A stretch of DNA of 64,000 nt, from the NCBI GenBank assembly GCA_023957125.1, contig JAMLHL010000004.1, positions 62,001 through 126,000 of the forward strand, written 5' to 3'. How positions within the stretch are numbered: position 1 is the stretch's first letter; each line of letters starts with the position of its first letter. A program made the position numbers and the translations under genes. The stretch is from Chitinophagaceae bacterium (lineage in GTDB: Bacteria; Bacteroidota; Bacteroidia; Chitinophagales; Chitinophagaceae). This document shows, piece after piece, positions 1 through 7,885 of the stretch. Below the pieces are notes generated by a model. That model was not told where the DNA came from and ran no database searches. It saw only the letters and a list, made by a program, of their open reading frames with translations.

Positions 1-525
1 CTCATCATTGAAACGGGCATTGCACATGGCGGCTCAATTATTTTCTCATCAAGTATGATGGAGTTGCTGGGTAACAATGGCAAAGTGATAGCGGTGGATA
101 TAGATATCCGAAAACATAATCGGGAAGAAATTGAAAAACATCCCATGATTAAAAACATCACTATGCTTGAAGGTTCGTCAATAGACGAAAATATAGTACG
201 GCAGATCAGCGATTACGCGAGGAATTTCCGAAATGTAATGGTTGTGCTGGACTCAAACCACACCCACGATCACGTGTTTCGTGAACTGGAGCTATATACG
301 CCCCTGGTAAGCCTCAATTCATATATACTGTTACCAGATACTTTCGTTGAGTTTTTTCCTAAAGGCTATGTGAAGGAAAGACCCTGGGATGTAGGCAACA
401 ATCCTTATACGGCGATGGAAGCCTTCCTGGAAACTACCACTGATTTTGTTAAAGACGAGTCATTAACAGATAAGCTCTTGATTACCGAAGCACTGGGCGG
501 CGGTTATTTGAAGCGGATCAGGTAA
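1..525 (+). CDS. CmcI-like (cephalosporin hydroxylase family) methyltransferase, C-terminal part
   Basis: The reading frame is already open at base 1, so the N-terminus lies outside the window; the ATG at 55 is internal. The visible N-terminal residues IETGIAHGGS form a Rossmann-type SAM-binding loop. They are followed by IAVDIDIRKHN (acidic end of strand 2), a VVLDSNHTHDHV metal/substrate-type segment and SLNSYILLPDT. Order and spacing fit the CmcI / rhamnosyl O-methyltransferase family, which is SAM dependent and often modifies sugars or polyketides. It sits 29 bp upstream of a glycosyltransferase on the same strand, which points to a polysaccharide or glycan-decoration cluster continuing upstream. 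The substrate cannot be inferred. Confidence 0.8.
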   Translation, partial: LIIETGIAHGGSIIFSSSMMELLGNNGKVIAVDIDIRKHNREEIEKHPMIKNITMLEGSSIDENIVRQISDYARNFRNVMVVLDSNHTHDHVFRELELYTPLVSLNSYILLPDTFVEFFPKGYVKERPWDVGNNPYTAMEAFLETTTDFVKDESLTDKLLITEALGGGYLKRIR

Positions 526-554
526 GCGTTTCAAAATGAGCGAACTATTTTGAA

Positions 555-1430
555 ATGAATACTGTAGATAATTTGCCCCGGATAACTGTTGGTGTTCCCA
601 CCTATAACAGACCGGACGGACTGAAAAAATGCTTGCAGAGTATCTCCCGTCAAACCTACGCTAACCTTGAAATAATCATCTCCAACAATTGTTCTACCAA
701 TGAACAGGTGCAACCCGTTATTGACGCTTTTGCATCAGCAGACAGCAGGGTAAAGGTAATCACACAATCCACGAATATCGGACTGGAAGAAAATTTTAAT
801 GCCGTTTTTGCAGCATCTACAACAGACTATTTTATCTGGATGAGTGATGACGATTATTTTGATCCGGATTATATAGAAAAATGTGTGCAATTCCTGAACA
901 ACAACCCGGACTACGTTTTGTGTTCGGGAACCGCCAAATATTATTCCGGTGATGATTTTCTGTTTACCGAAAAGATGTTTTTTGTAGATCAATCAAAAGC
1001 GTCTCTCAGATTATTCAGTTATTTCTCTAAGGTAGAAAAGAATGGCAATTTCTACGGCGTATTTCGAAACCGGATATTCCTGGAGAAGCCCATAAAGCCG
1101 CATATTGGCTGCGACTGGTCATTTATGGCCAAGCTGGCTATAATAGGAAAGCTTGGTTATCTCAATGATGTTTACTACCATCGTTCAATCGAAGGCAACT
1201 CGGGAACAAGAAGAAAGATGATCCGGAAGTTTAGATTCAATAAAATTCAAAGTCTCTTTTTTGAAACCTATTCGGCTTATATTATTGCCACTAATATTTT
1301 TAACGACAAGACAGTTGCCGAACGTTTTAGTTTTTTCACCAGAAAGGCAATGGTTTTAACGATCTTTATTCAGATCAACTATAAACTTTTCATGAAATTT
1401 ACCAGAAAAATATTATTGGGTATCCGGTGA
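555..1430 (+). CDS. Family 2 glycosyltransferase
   Basis: 291 aa. The N-terminus TVGVPTYNRPDGLKKCLQSI and the following ISNNCST are the nucleotide-sugar-binding start of a GT-A family 2 glycosyltransferase. SDDDYFDPDY (residues 97-106) supplies the DxD metal-binding motif. There is no membrane segment, so it probably acts at the cytoplasmic face of the membrane on a lipid-linked glycan. The ATG at 555 lies 29 bp after the preceding methyltransferase, consistent with one transcript. It is the last gene of that cluster in this window. Donor and acceptor sugars are unknown. Confidence 0.88.
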   Translation: MNTVDNLPRITVGVPTYNRPDGLKKCLQSISRQTYANLEIIISNNCSTNEQVQPVIDAFASADSRVKVITQSTNIGLEENFNAVFAASTTDYFIWMSDDDYFDPDYIEKCVQFLNNNPDYVLCSGTAKYYSGDDFLFTEKMFFVDQSKASLRLFSYFSKVEKNGNFYGVFRNRIFLEKPIKPHIGCDWSFMAKLAIIGKLGYLNDVYYHRSIEGNSGTRRKMIRKFRFNKIQSLFFETYSAYIIATNIFNDKTVAERFSFFTRKAMVLTIFIQINYKLFMKFTRKILLGIR

Positions 1431-1576
1431 CGGGCGTATCAGTGGATATCCATTTCTCTTTTAATAAAATAGTATGCTAATCAATTTTAATATAATATTG
1501 AAGTACCTTATCTTTGCGCAGCTTTAAATACAGGGTCAGGACTTGGATTTATTAATTAAGTGTAAACAAATATAAT

Positions 1577-2644
1577 ATGAAAAAATACAGGGCAGGTGTC
1601 CTTTTCGGTGAAGAATTAGAAGCGTTATATAACGATGCCCGGGAGCATCAGTTTGCTTTACCGGCAGTCAACTGCATAGGTACCAATACGATTAACGCAG
1701 CTTTGGAAACCGCTGCAAAAGTTAATTCCCCGATCATCATCCAGTTCTCCAACGGCGGCGCGCAGTTTGTTGCCGGTAAAGGTATGCCCAATGACAATCT
1801 GCAGGCGAATATCGTTGGCGGTGTGGCAGGTGCATTACACATCCACCAGGTGGCAAAATACTACGGCGTGCCGGTGGTGGTGCATACCGACCATGCCGCT
1901 AAAAAATGGCTGCCCTGGGTAAGCGGATTATTAGATGCAGGAGAACAATATTTCAAAGAGAAAAAACAACCGCTCTTCAGTTCCCACATGCTTGATTTAA
2001 GCGAAGAAAGTATTGAAGAAAACGTACATACTTCTGTCGAATTCTTCAAACGCATGCAGCCGCTCGGCATGAGCATAGAAATTGAACTGGGCGTTACCGG
2101 CGGGGAAGAGGATGGCGTGGACAACAGCAGCGTGGATAACGAACGGCTTTATACCCAGCCTCAGCACGTGGCCTACGCCTACACCGAATTAGGAAAAGTG
2201 GGTAAACTTTTCACCATTGCTGCTGCTTTTGGTAATGTACACGGGGTATATAAACCGGGCAATGTGGAACTCCGCCCGGAAATCCTGAACAACAGCCAGC
2301 TTCATATTGAAAAGGAATTAAAGACTTCTGCTAAGCCGGTCTATTTTGTTTTTCACGGTGGCAGCGGCTCTCCACAGCACCAGATCAGGGAAGCCATTGG
2401 CTACGGCGCTATTAAGATGAACATAGATACTGATACCCAATGGGCTTTCTGGGAAGGCGTACTGGAATACTATAAGAAAAATGAAGGCTACCTGCAGGGG
2501 CAATTAGGGAATCCGGAAGGCGAAGACAAACCCAATAAAAAATTCTACGACCCCAGGGTATGGCTACGGAAAGGAGAAGAAAGCTTCATAAAAAGACTGG
2601 AAGTGGCGTTCAACGACCTGAACTGCATCAACCGGAACGCATAA
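1577..2644 (+). CDS. fbaA: Class II fructose-bisphosphate aldolase
   Basis: 355 aa, close to the 359 aa of type A class II aldolases. The enzyme reversibly cleaves fructose 1,6-bisphosphate to dihydroxyacetone phosphate and glyceraldehyde 3-phosphate in glycolysis and gluconeogenesis. VVHTDHAAKKW (about residues 101-111) holds the catalytic Asp and a zinc-ligand His. NVHGVYKPGNV and the later FHGGSGS carry further metal and phosphate-binding residues. It stands alone: 146 bp separate it from the upstream glycosyltransferase, and a rho-independent terminator follows (2656-2712). A possible -7 element TATCTTTG lies at 1509-1516 without a convincing -33. Confidence 0.95.
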   Translation: MKKYRAGVLFGEELEALYNDAREHQFALPAVNCIGTNTINAALETAAKVNSPIIIQFSNGGAQFVAGKGMPNDNLQANIVGGVAGALHIHQVAKYYGVPVVVHTDHAAKKWLPWVSGLLDAGEQYFKEKKQPLFSSHMLDLSEESIEENVHTSVEFFKRMQPLGMSIEIELGVTGGEEDGVDNSSVDNERLYTQPQHVAYAYTELGKVGKLFTIAAAFGNVHGVYKPGNVELRPEILNNSQLHIEKELKTSAKPVYFVFHGGSGSPQHQIREAIGYGAIKMNIDTDTQWAFWEGVLEYYKKNEGYLQGQLGNPEGEDKPNKKFYDPRVWLRKGEESFIKRLEVAFNDLNCINRNA

Positions 2645-2655
2645 TATAACTACTG

Positions 2656-2712
2656 AAAACCATAGAGATTCCCCAGGATTGTGAACTACCTCCGCGCCTC
2701 TGTGGTTTTTTT
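2656..2712 (+). terminator. Rho-independent terminator of the aldolase gene
   Basis: AAAACCATAGAG (2656-2667) pairs with CTCTGTGGTTTT (2698-2709) over 12 positions with one G-U pair, and a T run follows. The 30-nt loop and 3' arm contain 'cctccgcgcctctgtgg', a member of the dispersed ctttgcg/ctctgcg-type repeat found elsewhere in the window. The terminator may therefore be built from repeat sequence. Confidence 0.7.
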
Positions 2713-2728
2713 ATACCACCCTATCCTG

Positions 2729-3475
2729 CTATCTATCGAAATACCCGGTGGGATAATGCACCTTTTTCAGAAACAATCCGTATCCCGGTACGGCAAAGTT
2801 GGTTTTAGAAGGATCTTTGCCGGCAACAATCTGCTGAAAATCTCCGACGGTCATTTTACCTCTGCCAACCTGCAACATGGTACCCGTCAATCCCCTGACC
2901 ATTCCTCTTAAAAAGCGGTTTGCCTGCACCTCGTACACCAGGCTGTCTTCCGTACTGCTCCAGCTACTTTTTACGATACCACAATTAAAGTTCTTTACCT
3001 GGGTATTCCGCTTGGAAAAAGCGGTGAAATCGGTATAATGCAAAATAACGGCCGCTGCCTGTTGCAGTAATTCAAAATCCAAAGTATAAGGATAGTAGTA
3101 GGCCTGCCGGTACAAAAAAGGATTCTTTTCTTTATATACATAATATACATATTCCCTGCCGACAGCGTCAAAACGGCAATGTGCACCGGGGGGTACGGGA
3201 AACATCTTTTTGATCACTATGTCCGGGGGTAAAATAGCATTAAGATTATACAGGTAACGATCCGCCATCAACGCTTCCGAATCAAAATGGAAATAATTCT
3301 GCAGGGCATTCACACCCGTATCTGTCCTGGACGACCCGGTAAGTGGTATCTCCCTTTTAAAAACGATCTGCATTGCCCGCTGTATCTCCGATTGAATGGT
3401 TACCGCATTGTCCTGGATCTGGAAACCCGCAAACCCTGCTCCTTTATATGCCACTTCTATAAAATATCTGTGCAT
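2729..3475 (-). CDS. truA: tRNA pseudouridine synthase A
   Basis: 248 aa from the chosen start (RYFIEVAYKG follows the Met). It converts uridines 38-40 of the tRNA anticodon arm to pseudouridine. The signature SSRTDTGVNA contains the catalytic Asp, and GFAGFQIQ and the C-terminal FLRGMVRGLTGTML are family-typical. A start 10 codons upstream (3505) is open but would overlap the -7 promoter element TACTTTTG at 3510-3503. The ATG at 3475 is therefore preferred. It is convergent with the aldolase gene. Confidence 0.92.
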   Translation of the reverse strand: MHRYFIEVAYKGAGFAGFQIQDNAVTIQSEIQRAMQIVFKREIPLTGSSRTDTGVNALQNYFHFDSEALMADRYLYNLNAILPPDIVIKKMFPVPPGAHCRFDAVGREYVYYVYKEKNPFLYRQAYYYPYTLDFELLQQAAAVILHYTDFTAFSKRNTQVKNFNCGIVKSSWSSTEDSLVYEVQANRFLRGMVRGLTGTMLQVGRGKMTVGDFQQIVAGKDPSKTNFAVPGYGLFLKKVHYPTGYFDR

Positions 3476-3502
3476 CCGTTTTTTCTGCTTATTCAATAAG
3501 TG

Positions 3503-3510
3503 CAAAAGTA
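3503..3510 (-). promoter_or_regulatory. Putative -7 promoter element for truA
   Basis: Read on the minus strand this is TACTTTTG, matching the Bacteroidota -7 consensus TAnnTTTG. It lies 28 bp upstream of the chosen truA start. No clear TTG -33 element is seen at the expected distance, so confidence is moderate. It mainly serves to exclude the longer truA start. Confidence 0.4.
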
Positions 3511-3688
3511 ATCACAACAGGCGGGGGTTCACTTTTTTAGTTTTAAAATCTCCCCGGGACCTTCTATATGATAATTTAAGTGCCTGTTTTTCGTTATCCC
3601 TATATCGCCTCTTAGTTAAAATTCATTGACCGATCGCTGCGAGGCTCTTTTTAATATTTCTTTATAGCCGTCCTAAATAAGGTTGGGA

Positions 3689-3696
3689 TATATTTG
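3689..3696 (+). promoter_or_regulatory. Putative -7 promoter element for the DUF4197 gene
   Basis: TATATTTG, a perfect match to TAnnTTTG, 29 bp upstream of the ATG at 3725. The -33 region is AT-rich without a clean TTG. Confidence 0.35.
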
Positions 3697-3724
3697 AAGT
3701 TCATATCATTTAATATAATTTCTT

Positions 3725-4483
3725 ATGAAAATCAGAAAAATACTTGTTTATTTAACCGTTGTTTTCTTTTCCTCCTCTGTTTCCGTTCACGCCCAGATCC
3801 TCAAAAAGGTATTGGGAGAGAAAAAAGATTCTTCTACCGGCGTGCTCGGTAATATTTTAGGGAGCGGGAATGGTGGTTTAAGTACCAGTGATATTGCTGC
3901 GGGGCTTAAAGAAGCCTTATCGGTAGGCGCGGAAAAAGCCGGTAAAAACCTGTCATCTGTAGATGGTTATTTTGCCAATGCGGCTATTAAAATATTGATG
4001 CCGGAGGAAGCAAAAAAAGTAGAACAAAAATTGAGAGCCATAGGATTGGGGAAGCAGGTGGATGAAGCTATCCTCTCTATGAACCGGGCCGCGGAGGATG
4101 CTGCAAAGTCGGCCGCCCCGATTTTTGTGAATGCCATCAAACAGATGAGCATACAGGATGCGGCGGGCATACTAAAGGGAGGGGATCATGCGGCTACGGA
4201 TTATCTGAAAGACAAAACCACCTCAGCGCTCACCGAATCTTTCCGCCCGGTGATTGAAAAATCGCTCGAAAAGGTAGATGCCACCAAATATTGGAATACG
4301 CTGTTTTCTACTTATAACCGGTTCACAACCGATAAAATCAATCCCGACCTTTCGGCTTATGTAACAGAAAAAGCATTGAGCGGCATATTTTTCCAGGTAG
4401 CCGTGGAAGAGGAGCAGATCAGGAAGGATCCTGTAGCAAGAACATCCGAAATATTAAGGAAAGTGTTTGGCGGAGAAGAATAA
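3725..4483 (+). CDS. DUF4197 family secreted protein
   Basis: 252 aa. A signal peptide (hydrophobic core after MKIRKI, cleavage near HAQ, about residues 23-25) directs it to the periplasm. The remainder is a helical DUF4197 domain: GLKEALSVGAEKA, the conserved DGYFANAAIKILMPEEAKKVE block, and the C-terminal ALSGIFFQVAVEEEQIRKDP typical of the family. The biochemical role of the family is unknown. It is single, with its own putative promoter, and a pair of palindromes (4522-4565) follows it. Confidence 0.85.
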   Translation: MKIRKILVYLTVVFFSSSVSVHAQILKKVLGEKKDSSTGVLGNILGSGNGGLSTSDIAAGLKEALSVGAEKAGKNLSSVDGYFANAAIKILMPEEAKKVEQKLRAIGLGKQVDEAILSMNRAAEDAAKSAAPIFVNAIKQMSIQDAAGILKGGDHAATDYLKDKTTSALTESFRPVIEKSLEKVDATKYWNTLFSTYNRFTTDKINPDLSAYVTEKALSGIFFQVAVEEEQIRKDPVARTSEILRKVFGGEE

Positions 4484-4521
4484 AGAATCAGGAAATTTGC
4501 TTCTTATATGAAACATTTCGG

Positions 4522-4565
4522 TTTACTCAATAAATTGAGTAAATTTACTCAGCAAATTGAGTAAA
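4522..4565. repeat. Two tandem palindromes of TTTACTCA...TGAGTAAA
   Basis: TTTACTCAAT (4522-4531), 2-nt spacer, ATTGAGTAAA (4534-4543) is a perfect inverted repeat. It is followed directly by TTTACTCA (4544-4551), 6 nt, TGAGTAAA (4558-4565). The two 22-bp units lie exactly head to tail at a 22-bp period, about two helical turns. This looks like a dimer-of-dimers operator or a remnant of one. No ORF with recognisable features starts downstream. Confidence 0.6.
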
Positions 4566-4657
4566 TAGCAGAACATGTTTGAACGGACTCATTTACAGGA
4601 ACTTATACACAGAATACAGGAATCACGGACGTACCGCGTCAAAGCGGATTTGTTTGG

Positions 4658-4808
4658 AATCAACGTTATCTCTTTGCGACATTGCGTCTCTGCGTGAAAC
4701 AACTGCACGCCGGGACGCGAAAGCTCAGAATGCCAGGATCGCAGAAAGCACACCATTTATCAGCATAAATCAACGTTATCTCTTTGCGGCTCTGCGTCTC
4801 TGCGTGAA
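4658..4808 (+). repeat. Pair of 41-bp direct repeats (ctttgcg...ctctgcgtgaa family)
   Basis: The 41-nt segments at 4658-4698 and 4768-4808 both begin 'aatcaacgttatctctttgcg' in truncated form and end 'tgcgtctctgcgtgaa', differing at only a few positions, 110 bp apart. They belong to the same low-complexity family as 2691-2710 and 55178-55306. The 4570-4815 stretch carries no convincing gene; a small ORF across it is built of these repeats. Confidence 0.7.
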
Positions 4809-4814
4809 CAGAAC

Positions 4815-4853
4815 AAAAAAAATCCGTCAACAGCATACCGTTGACGGATTTTT
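4815..4853 (-). terminator. Bidirectional rho-independent terminator downstream of rpsA
   Basis: AAATCCGTCAAC (4820-4831) and GTTGACGGATTT (4840-4851) form a 12-bp perfect hairpin with an 8-nt loop. It is flanked by an A run on the left and T residues on the right. Read on the minus strand the A run becomes the U tract, so it ends rpsA transcripts. Confidence 0.85.
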
Positions 4854-4878
4854 AATGATATAAACCTGAGAGAACCGG

Positions 4879-6789
4879 TTACTCGGTTGCCGGCTTATCG
4901 CTTCCCCCCTGCTCCATCTTTTTCTTCAACTCAGCCAGTACGCCTAAATCTCCCAAAGTAGTTTTTTCTACTTTATTCTGAATATCCTTTACGGCTTTCT
5001 TGGTTTTTGCAGCGTCGGCCTTCCGTTCTTTGTTTTCGGCTTCCCTTTCATCGGCTTTAGCCTGTTCCCAAATGCGCGTATGGCTCAACACGATGCGTTT
5101 TTCATTCCTGTCAAATTCAATCACCATAAACTGGTTGGTTTCTTCCGCGGTGATTGCCTTACCGTCTTCTTTAAACAGGTGGCGGTTGGGAGCAAAACCT
5201 TCAAGTCCGTAGGGCAATTGCACGATAGCGCCTTTTTCTTCTTTCTTGATTACGGCGCCTTCGTGAATAGTGCCAACGGCAAAGGTATCCTGTAATGCAT
5301 TCCAGGGATCTTCTTCCAGTTGTTTATGACCTAACTGCAATTTCCGGTTGTCTTTATCAATCCCCAGGATCACCACATCAATATCGTTGCCCACTTTGGT
5401 ATATTCACTCGGATGATTGAACCGTTTCAACCAGCTGAGATCGCTGATATGGATCATCCCGCCGATACCGGGTTCCAGTTCTACAAATACGCCATAAGGG
5501 GTGATATTTTTCACCAGCCCTTTATGGTGGCTGTCAACCGGGTATTTGTTTTCAATTTCATTCCACGGATCGGGCGTGAGTTGCTTGATAGACAGGCTCA
5601 TCTTCCTCGAATCTTTGTCGAGCGTAACGATTTTTGCTTCATGCTCATCGCCTAACTTAAAGAACTCTTTCGCGTTGATAGGTGTATTGGCCCAGGTGAT
5701 CTCACTTACGTGCACCAACCCTTCCACACCCGGAAGAATTTCAAGGAATGCACCGTAATCTTCAATGTTCACCACTTTACCCGTCACCACTTTGCCTTCT
5801 TCTATCGTCTCCGGCAGGGTATCCCACGGATGAGGCGTCAACTGCTTCAGACCGAGGCTGATCCGCTTTTTATCATCGTCAAAATCCAGCACTACCACAT
5901 TCAGCTTCTGGTCCATCTTCAGCACTTCACTGGGATGGCTGATACGACCCCAACTGATATCGGTGATGTATAACAAACCGTCCAAACCACCCAGATCCAG
6001 GAAAGCGCCAAAATCGGTTATATTTTTTATAGTGCCCTCAAGTACCTGTCCTTTTTCAAGCTTACCGATGATCTCTGCACGCTGCGCTTCAATATCGCTC
6101 TCAATCAGCGCCTTGTGTGATACCACAGCATTCTTAATGGTTTCATTTATCTTAACAACTTTAAATTCCATGGTTTTACCCACAAACTGATCGTAATCCG
6201 TAACCGGCTTCACGTCAATCTGCGATCCCGGCAGGAAGGTTTCCATACCAAACACATCCACAATCAATCCTCCCTTGGTTTTGCTGGTAACCACGCCGGT
6301 TACCACTTCCCCGCTCTTATGAATTTCCACAATACGTTCCCACGCCCTGGAAATACGGGCCTGCTTACGACTCAGGTGTAAATTACCATCCCGGTCTTCT
6401 TTTTCCACTACCATCACTTCAACGGTATCTCCCACATTGATTCCCGCCAAATCGCGGAATTCATTGAGCGATACCAGCCCATCGCTCTTAAAACCGATAT
6501 TGATCACAGCATCCGTTTTCGTTAATCCTACTACAATCCCTTCCACCATCTCATTGTCTGAAATGGTTTTGAAAGTACCGTCATACACAGCATCATACTT
6601 TTCTTTCTCTTCCTTGCTGTAAGCAGAGACATTGCGCTTGTCAATACTCCAATCAAAATCGTCGTGTGCAGTTACCGGCTCTTCAGCCGCCGCTGCAGTT
6701 GCAACAGGTTCATTTGTTGTCGCTGCAGGCTCCCTGGAAACCTCCTGTGCATCAGCGTTTTCGTTAATAATTTGATTTTCTTCAGACAT
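4879..6789 (-). CDS. rpsA: 30S ribosomal protein S1
   Basis: 636 aa from the chosen start (MSEENQ). S1 helps load mRNA on the 30S subunit, which matters where Shine-Dalgarno sites are weak, as here. Six S1 RNA-binding repeats can be seen, starting near MVEGIVVGLTK, GVVTSKTKGG, EGTIKNITDFGAFLDL, GKVVNIEDYGAFLEI, GLVKNITPYGVFVEL and EGAVIKKEEKGAIVQL. An acidic Ala/Glu-rich N-terminus and a charged Lys/Glu C-terminus flank them. An ATG 19 codons upstream (6846) is in frame but lies upstream of the -7 promoter box (6830-6823), so 6789 is chosen. Confidence 0.95.
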   Translation of the reverse strand: MSEENQIINENADAQEVSREPAATTNEPVATAAAAEEPVTAHDDFDWSIDKRNVSAYSKEEKEKYDAVYDGTFKTISDNEMVEGIVVGLTKTDAVINIGFKSDGLVSLNEFRDLAGINVGDTVEVMVVEKEDRDGNLHLSRKQARISRAWERIVEIHKSGEVVTGVVTSKTKGGLIVDVFGMETFLPGSQIDVKPVTDYDQFVGKTMEFKVVKINETIKNAVVSHKALIESDIEAQRAEIIGKLEKGQVLEGTIKNITDFGAFLDLGGLDGLLYITDISWGRISHPSEVLKMDQKLNVVVLDFDDDKKRISLGLKQLTPHPWDTLPETIEEGKVVTGKVVNIEDYGAFLEILPGVEGLVHVSEITWANTPINAKEFFKLGDEHEAKIVTLDKDSRKMSLSIKQLTPDPWNEIENKYPVDSHHKGLVKNITPYGVFVELEPGIGGMIHISDLSWLKRFNHPSEYTKVGNDIDVVILGIDKDNRKLQLGHKQLEEDPWNALQDTFAVGTIHEGAVIKKEEKGAIVQLPYGLEGFAPNRHLFKEDGKAITAEETNQFMVIEFDRNEKRIVLSHTRIWEQAKADEREAENKERKADAAKTKKAVKDIQNKVEKTTLGDLGVLAELKKKMEQGGSDKPATE

Positions 6790-6822
6790 AACTATAAACC
6801 CAATGGTTTTAAATTGGGTCGG

Positions 6823-6853
6823 CAAAGGTAGCGCATTATGCCTCAACGAGCAA
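6823..6853 (-). promoter_or_regulatory. rpsA promoter
   Basis: On the minus strand TTG (6853-6851) is followed after 20 bp by TACCTTTG (6830-6823). This is an exact match to the Bacteroidota primary sigma consensus TTG-N19-21-TAnnTTTG. It predicts a 5' UTR of roughly 30 nt before the ATG at 6789. Confidence 0.7.
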
Positions 6854-7087
6854 AGTTTTTTCGCTCTTTTTTTCCCTTCAGAAGCCTGTTATCTTCCTGC
6901 AAATCAAACAGATAGAGAAGTCCGGAAAAAAAATTTGGAGAAAAGCTCCAAATTGTATTTTTCTTTGCAGACTGAAACCGGAATTTATTTTTAAAACTGC
7001 TGATAAAACATAAACTGTTTCGATAATAAAAAGGTTAAAATAAAATTTTTAATAACCCAATTCGTTTTTTGCACAACATTCTATTAT

Positions 7088-7561
7088 ATGGTCACGAAAT
7101 ACCTCATTCCTCTCTTTCAAAAAGATCTCGACAAACTAAAAGAAGAGATCAGCCTCTATCCCAAAGACGAACAATTATGGCAAATTAAAGAGGGCATCAG
7201 TAACAGCGGCGGCAACCTCTGCCTGCACGTTACCGGAAACCTGCAGCATTATATAGGGGCGGTATTAGGTAACACGGATTATGTCCGGAACAGGGACGCA
7301 GAATTCAGGCTGAAAAATGTACCGCGAAGTAAATTACTGGAAGACATCGCTATTACCCGCGATGTAGTAACTGACACACTGGAACAATTGTCAAAACACG
7401 ATTTACAAAGCGATTACCTGATCCCTGTACTGGATGAAAAAACAAATACCGGTTATTTTCTCATCTATCTTCTTTCGCACCTGAACTATCACCTGGGTCA
7501 AATCAATTATCATCGCAGGCTCGTCGCCGGCATACAGGAAATTGACGAAGCGAAACATTAG
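7088..7561 (+). CDS. DinB-like / DUF1572 family protein
   Basis: 157 aa. A four-helix-bundle DinB-superfamily protein. GGNLCLHVTGNLQHYIG and the C-terminal LSHLNYHLGQINYHRRL hold the His residues usual for metal binding in this fold (one in helix 2, two near the C-terminus). Family members include bacillithiol- or mycothiol-dependent S-transferases and proteins of unknown role; the reaction here is unknown. It is divergent from rpsA with a 298-bp gap that holds the rpsA promoter. A second DinB-type protein is encoded at 39155-39655. Confidence 0.75.
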   Translation: MVTKYLIPLFQKDLDKLKEEISLYPKDEQLWQIKEGISNSGGNLCLHVTGNLQHYIGAVLGNTDYVRNRDAEFRLKNVPRSKLLEDIAITRDVVTDTLEQLSKHDLQSDYLIPVLDEKTNTGYFLIYLLSHLNYHLGQINYHRRLVAGIQEIDEAKH

Positions 7562-7573
7562 AAAGAAAAAAAA

Positions 7574-7606
7574 TTTGGTGGTAAAAAAATAATCACTATA
7601 CCTTTG
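7574..7606 (+). promoter_or_regulatory. Promoter of the SAM-riboswitch/trans-sulfuration transcript
   Basis: TTTGG (TTG at 7575-7577), 21 bp, then TACCTTTG (7599-7606), matching the Bacteroidota consensus. Transcription would start just before the riboswitch at 7641. Confidence 0.7.
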
Positions 7607-7640
7607 CGGCAGTTCTTTACTACTGCATATGTGCAGATCA

Positions 7641-7749
7641 CTTATCAAGAAAGGTGGAGGGTAATGGCCCTAAGAAACCTTGGCAACCTCCTTTTATACA
7701 TTAAAAGGAAAGGTGCTAATTCCATCACGCCGGCGGCGTGACAGATAAG
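7641..7749 (+). ncRNA. SAM-I (S-box) riboswitch
   Basis: All S-box landmarks are present. P1 is CTTATC (7641-7646) with GATAAG (7744-7749). J1/2 is AAGA. The P2 arm holds ggtggaggg and the conserved 'taagaaacc', followed by TGGCAACC. P3 is cctttt/aaaagg, then GGTGCTAATTCC, and P4 is TCACGCC/GGCGTGA. SAM binding is expected to stabilise P1 and allow the downstream terminator (7788-7821) to form. The controlled gene is the PLP trans-sulfuration enzyme at 7886, as expected for methionine control. Confidence 0.95.
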
Positions 7750-7787
7750 CCAGATAATAACGCTGAAAATATAGGTTCAATATATTG

Positions 7788-7821
7788 AAAGCTCATCTGA
7801 TTTATCGGATGAGCTTTTTTT
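7788..7821 (+). terminator. Riboswitch-controlled terminator
   Basis: AAAGCTCATC (7788-7797) and GATGAGCTTT (7808-7817) form a 10-bp hairpin followed by a T run. TTATC inside the loop (7802-7806) can pair with GATAA of the P1 3' strand, which would be the antiterminator state when SAM is low. This is the expression platform of the upstream SAM-I aptamer. Confidence 0.8.
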
Positions 7822-7885
7822 ATGGCTATCCGTTCATCTTTCCTGACAGTGTAATCATTTTTTATCACCATTAAAAACTAAGAAA

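Noticed and set aside
4579..4863. 94-aa ORF on the plus strand after the DUF4197 gene
   Set aside because: It is made of the direct repeats and runs through the rpsA terminator; codon content is repeat-like and there is no recognisable domain.
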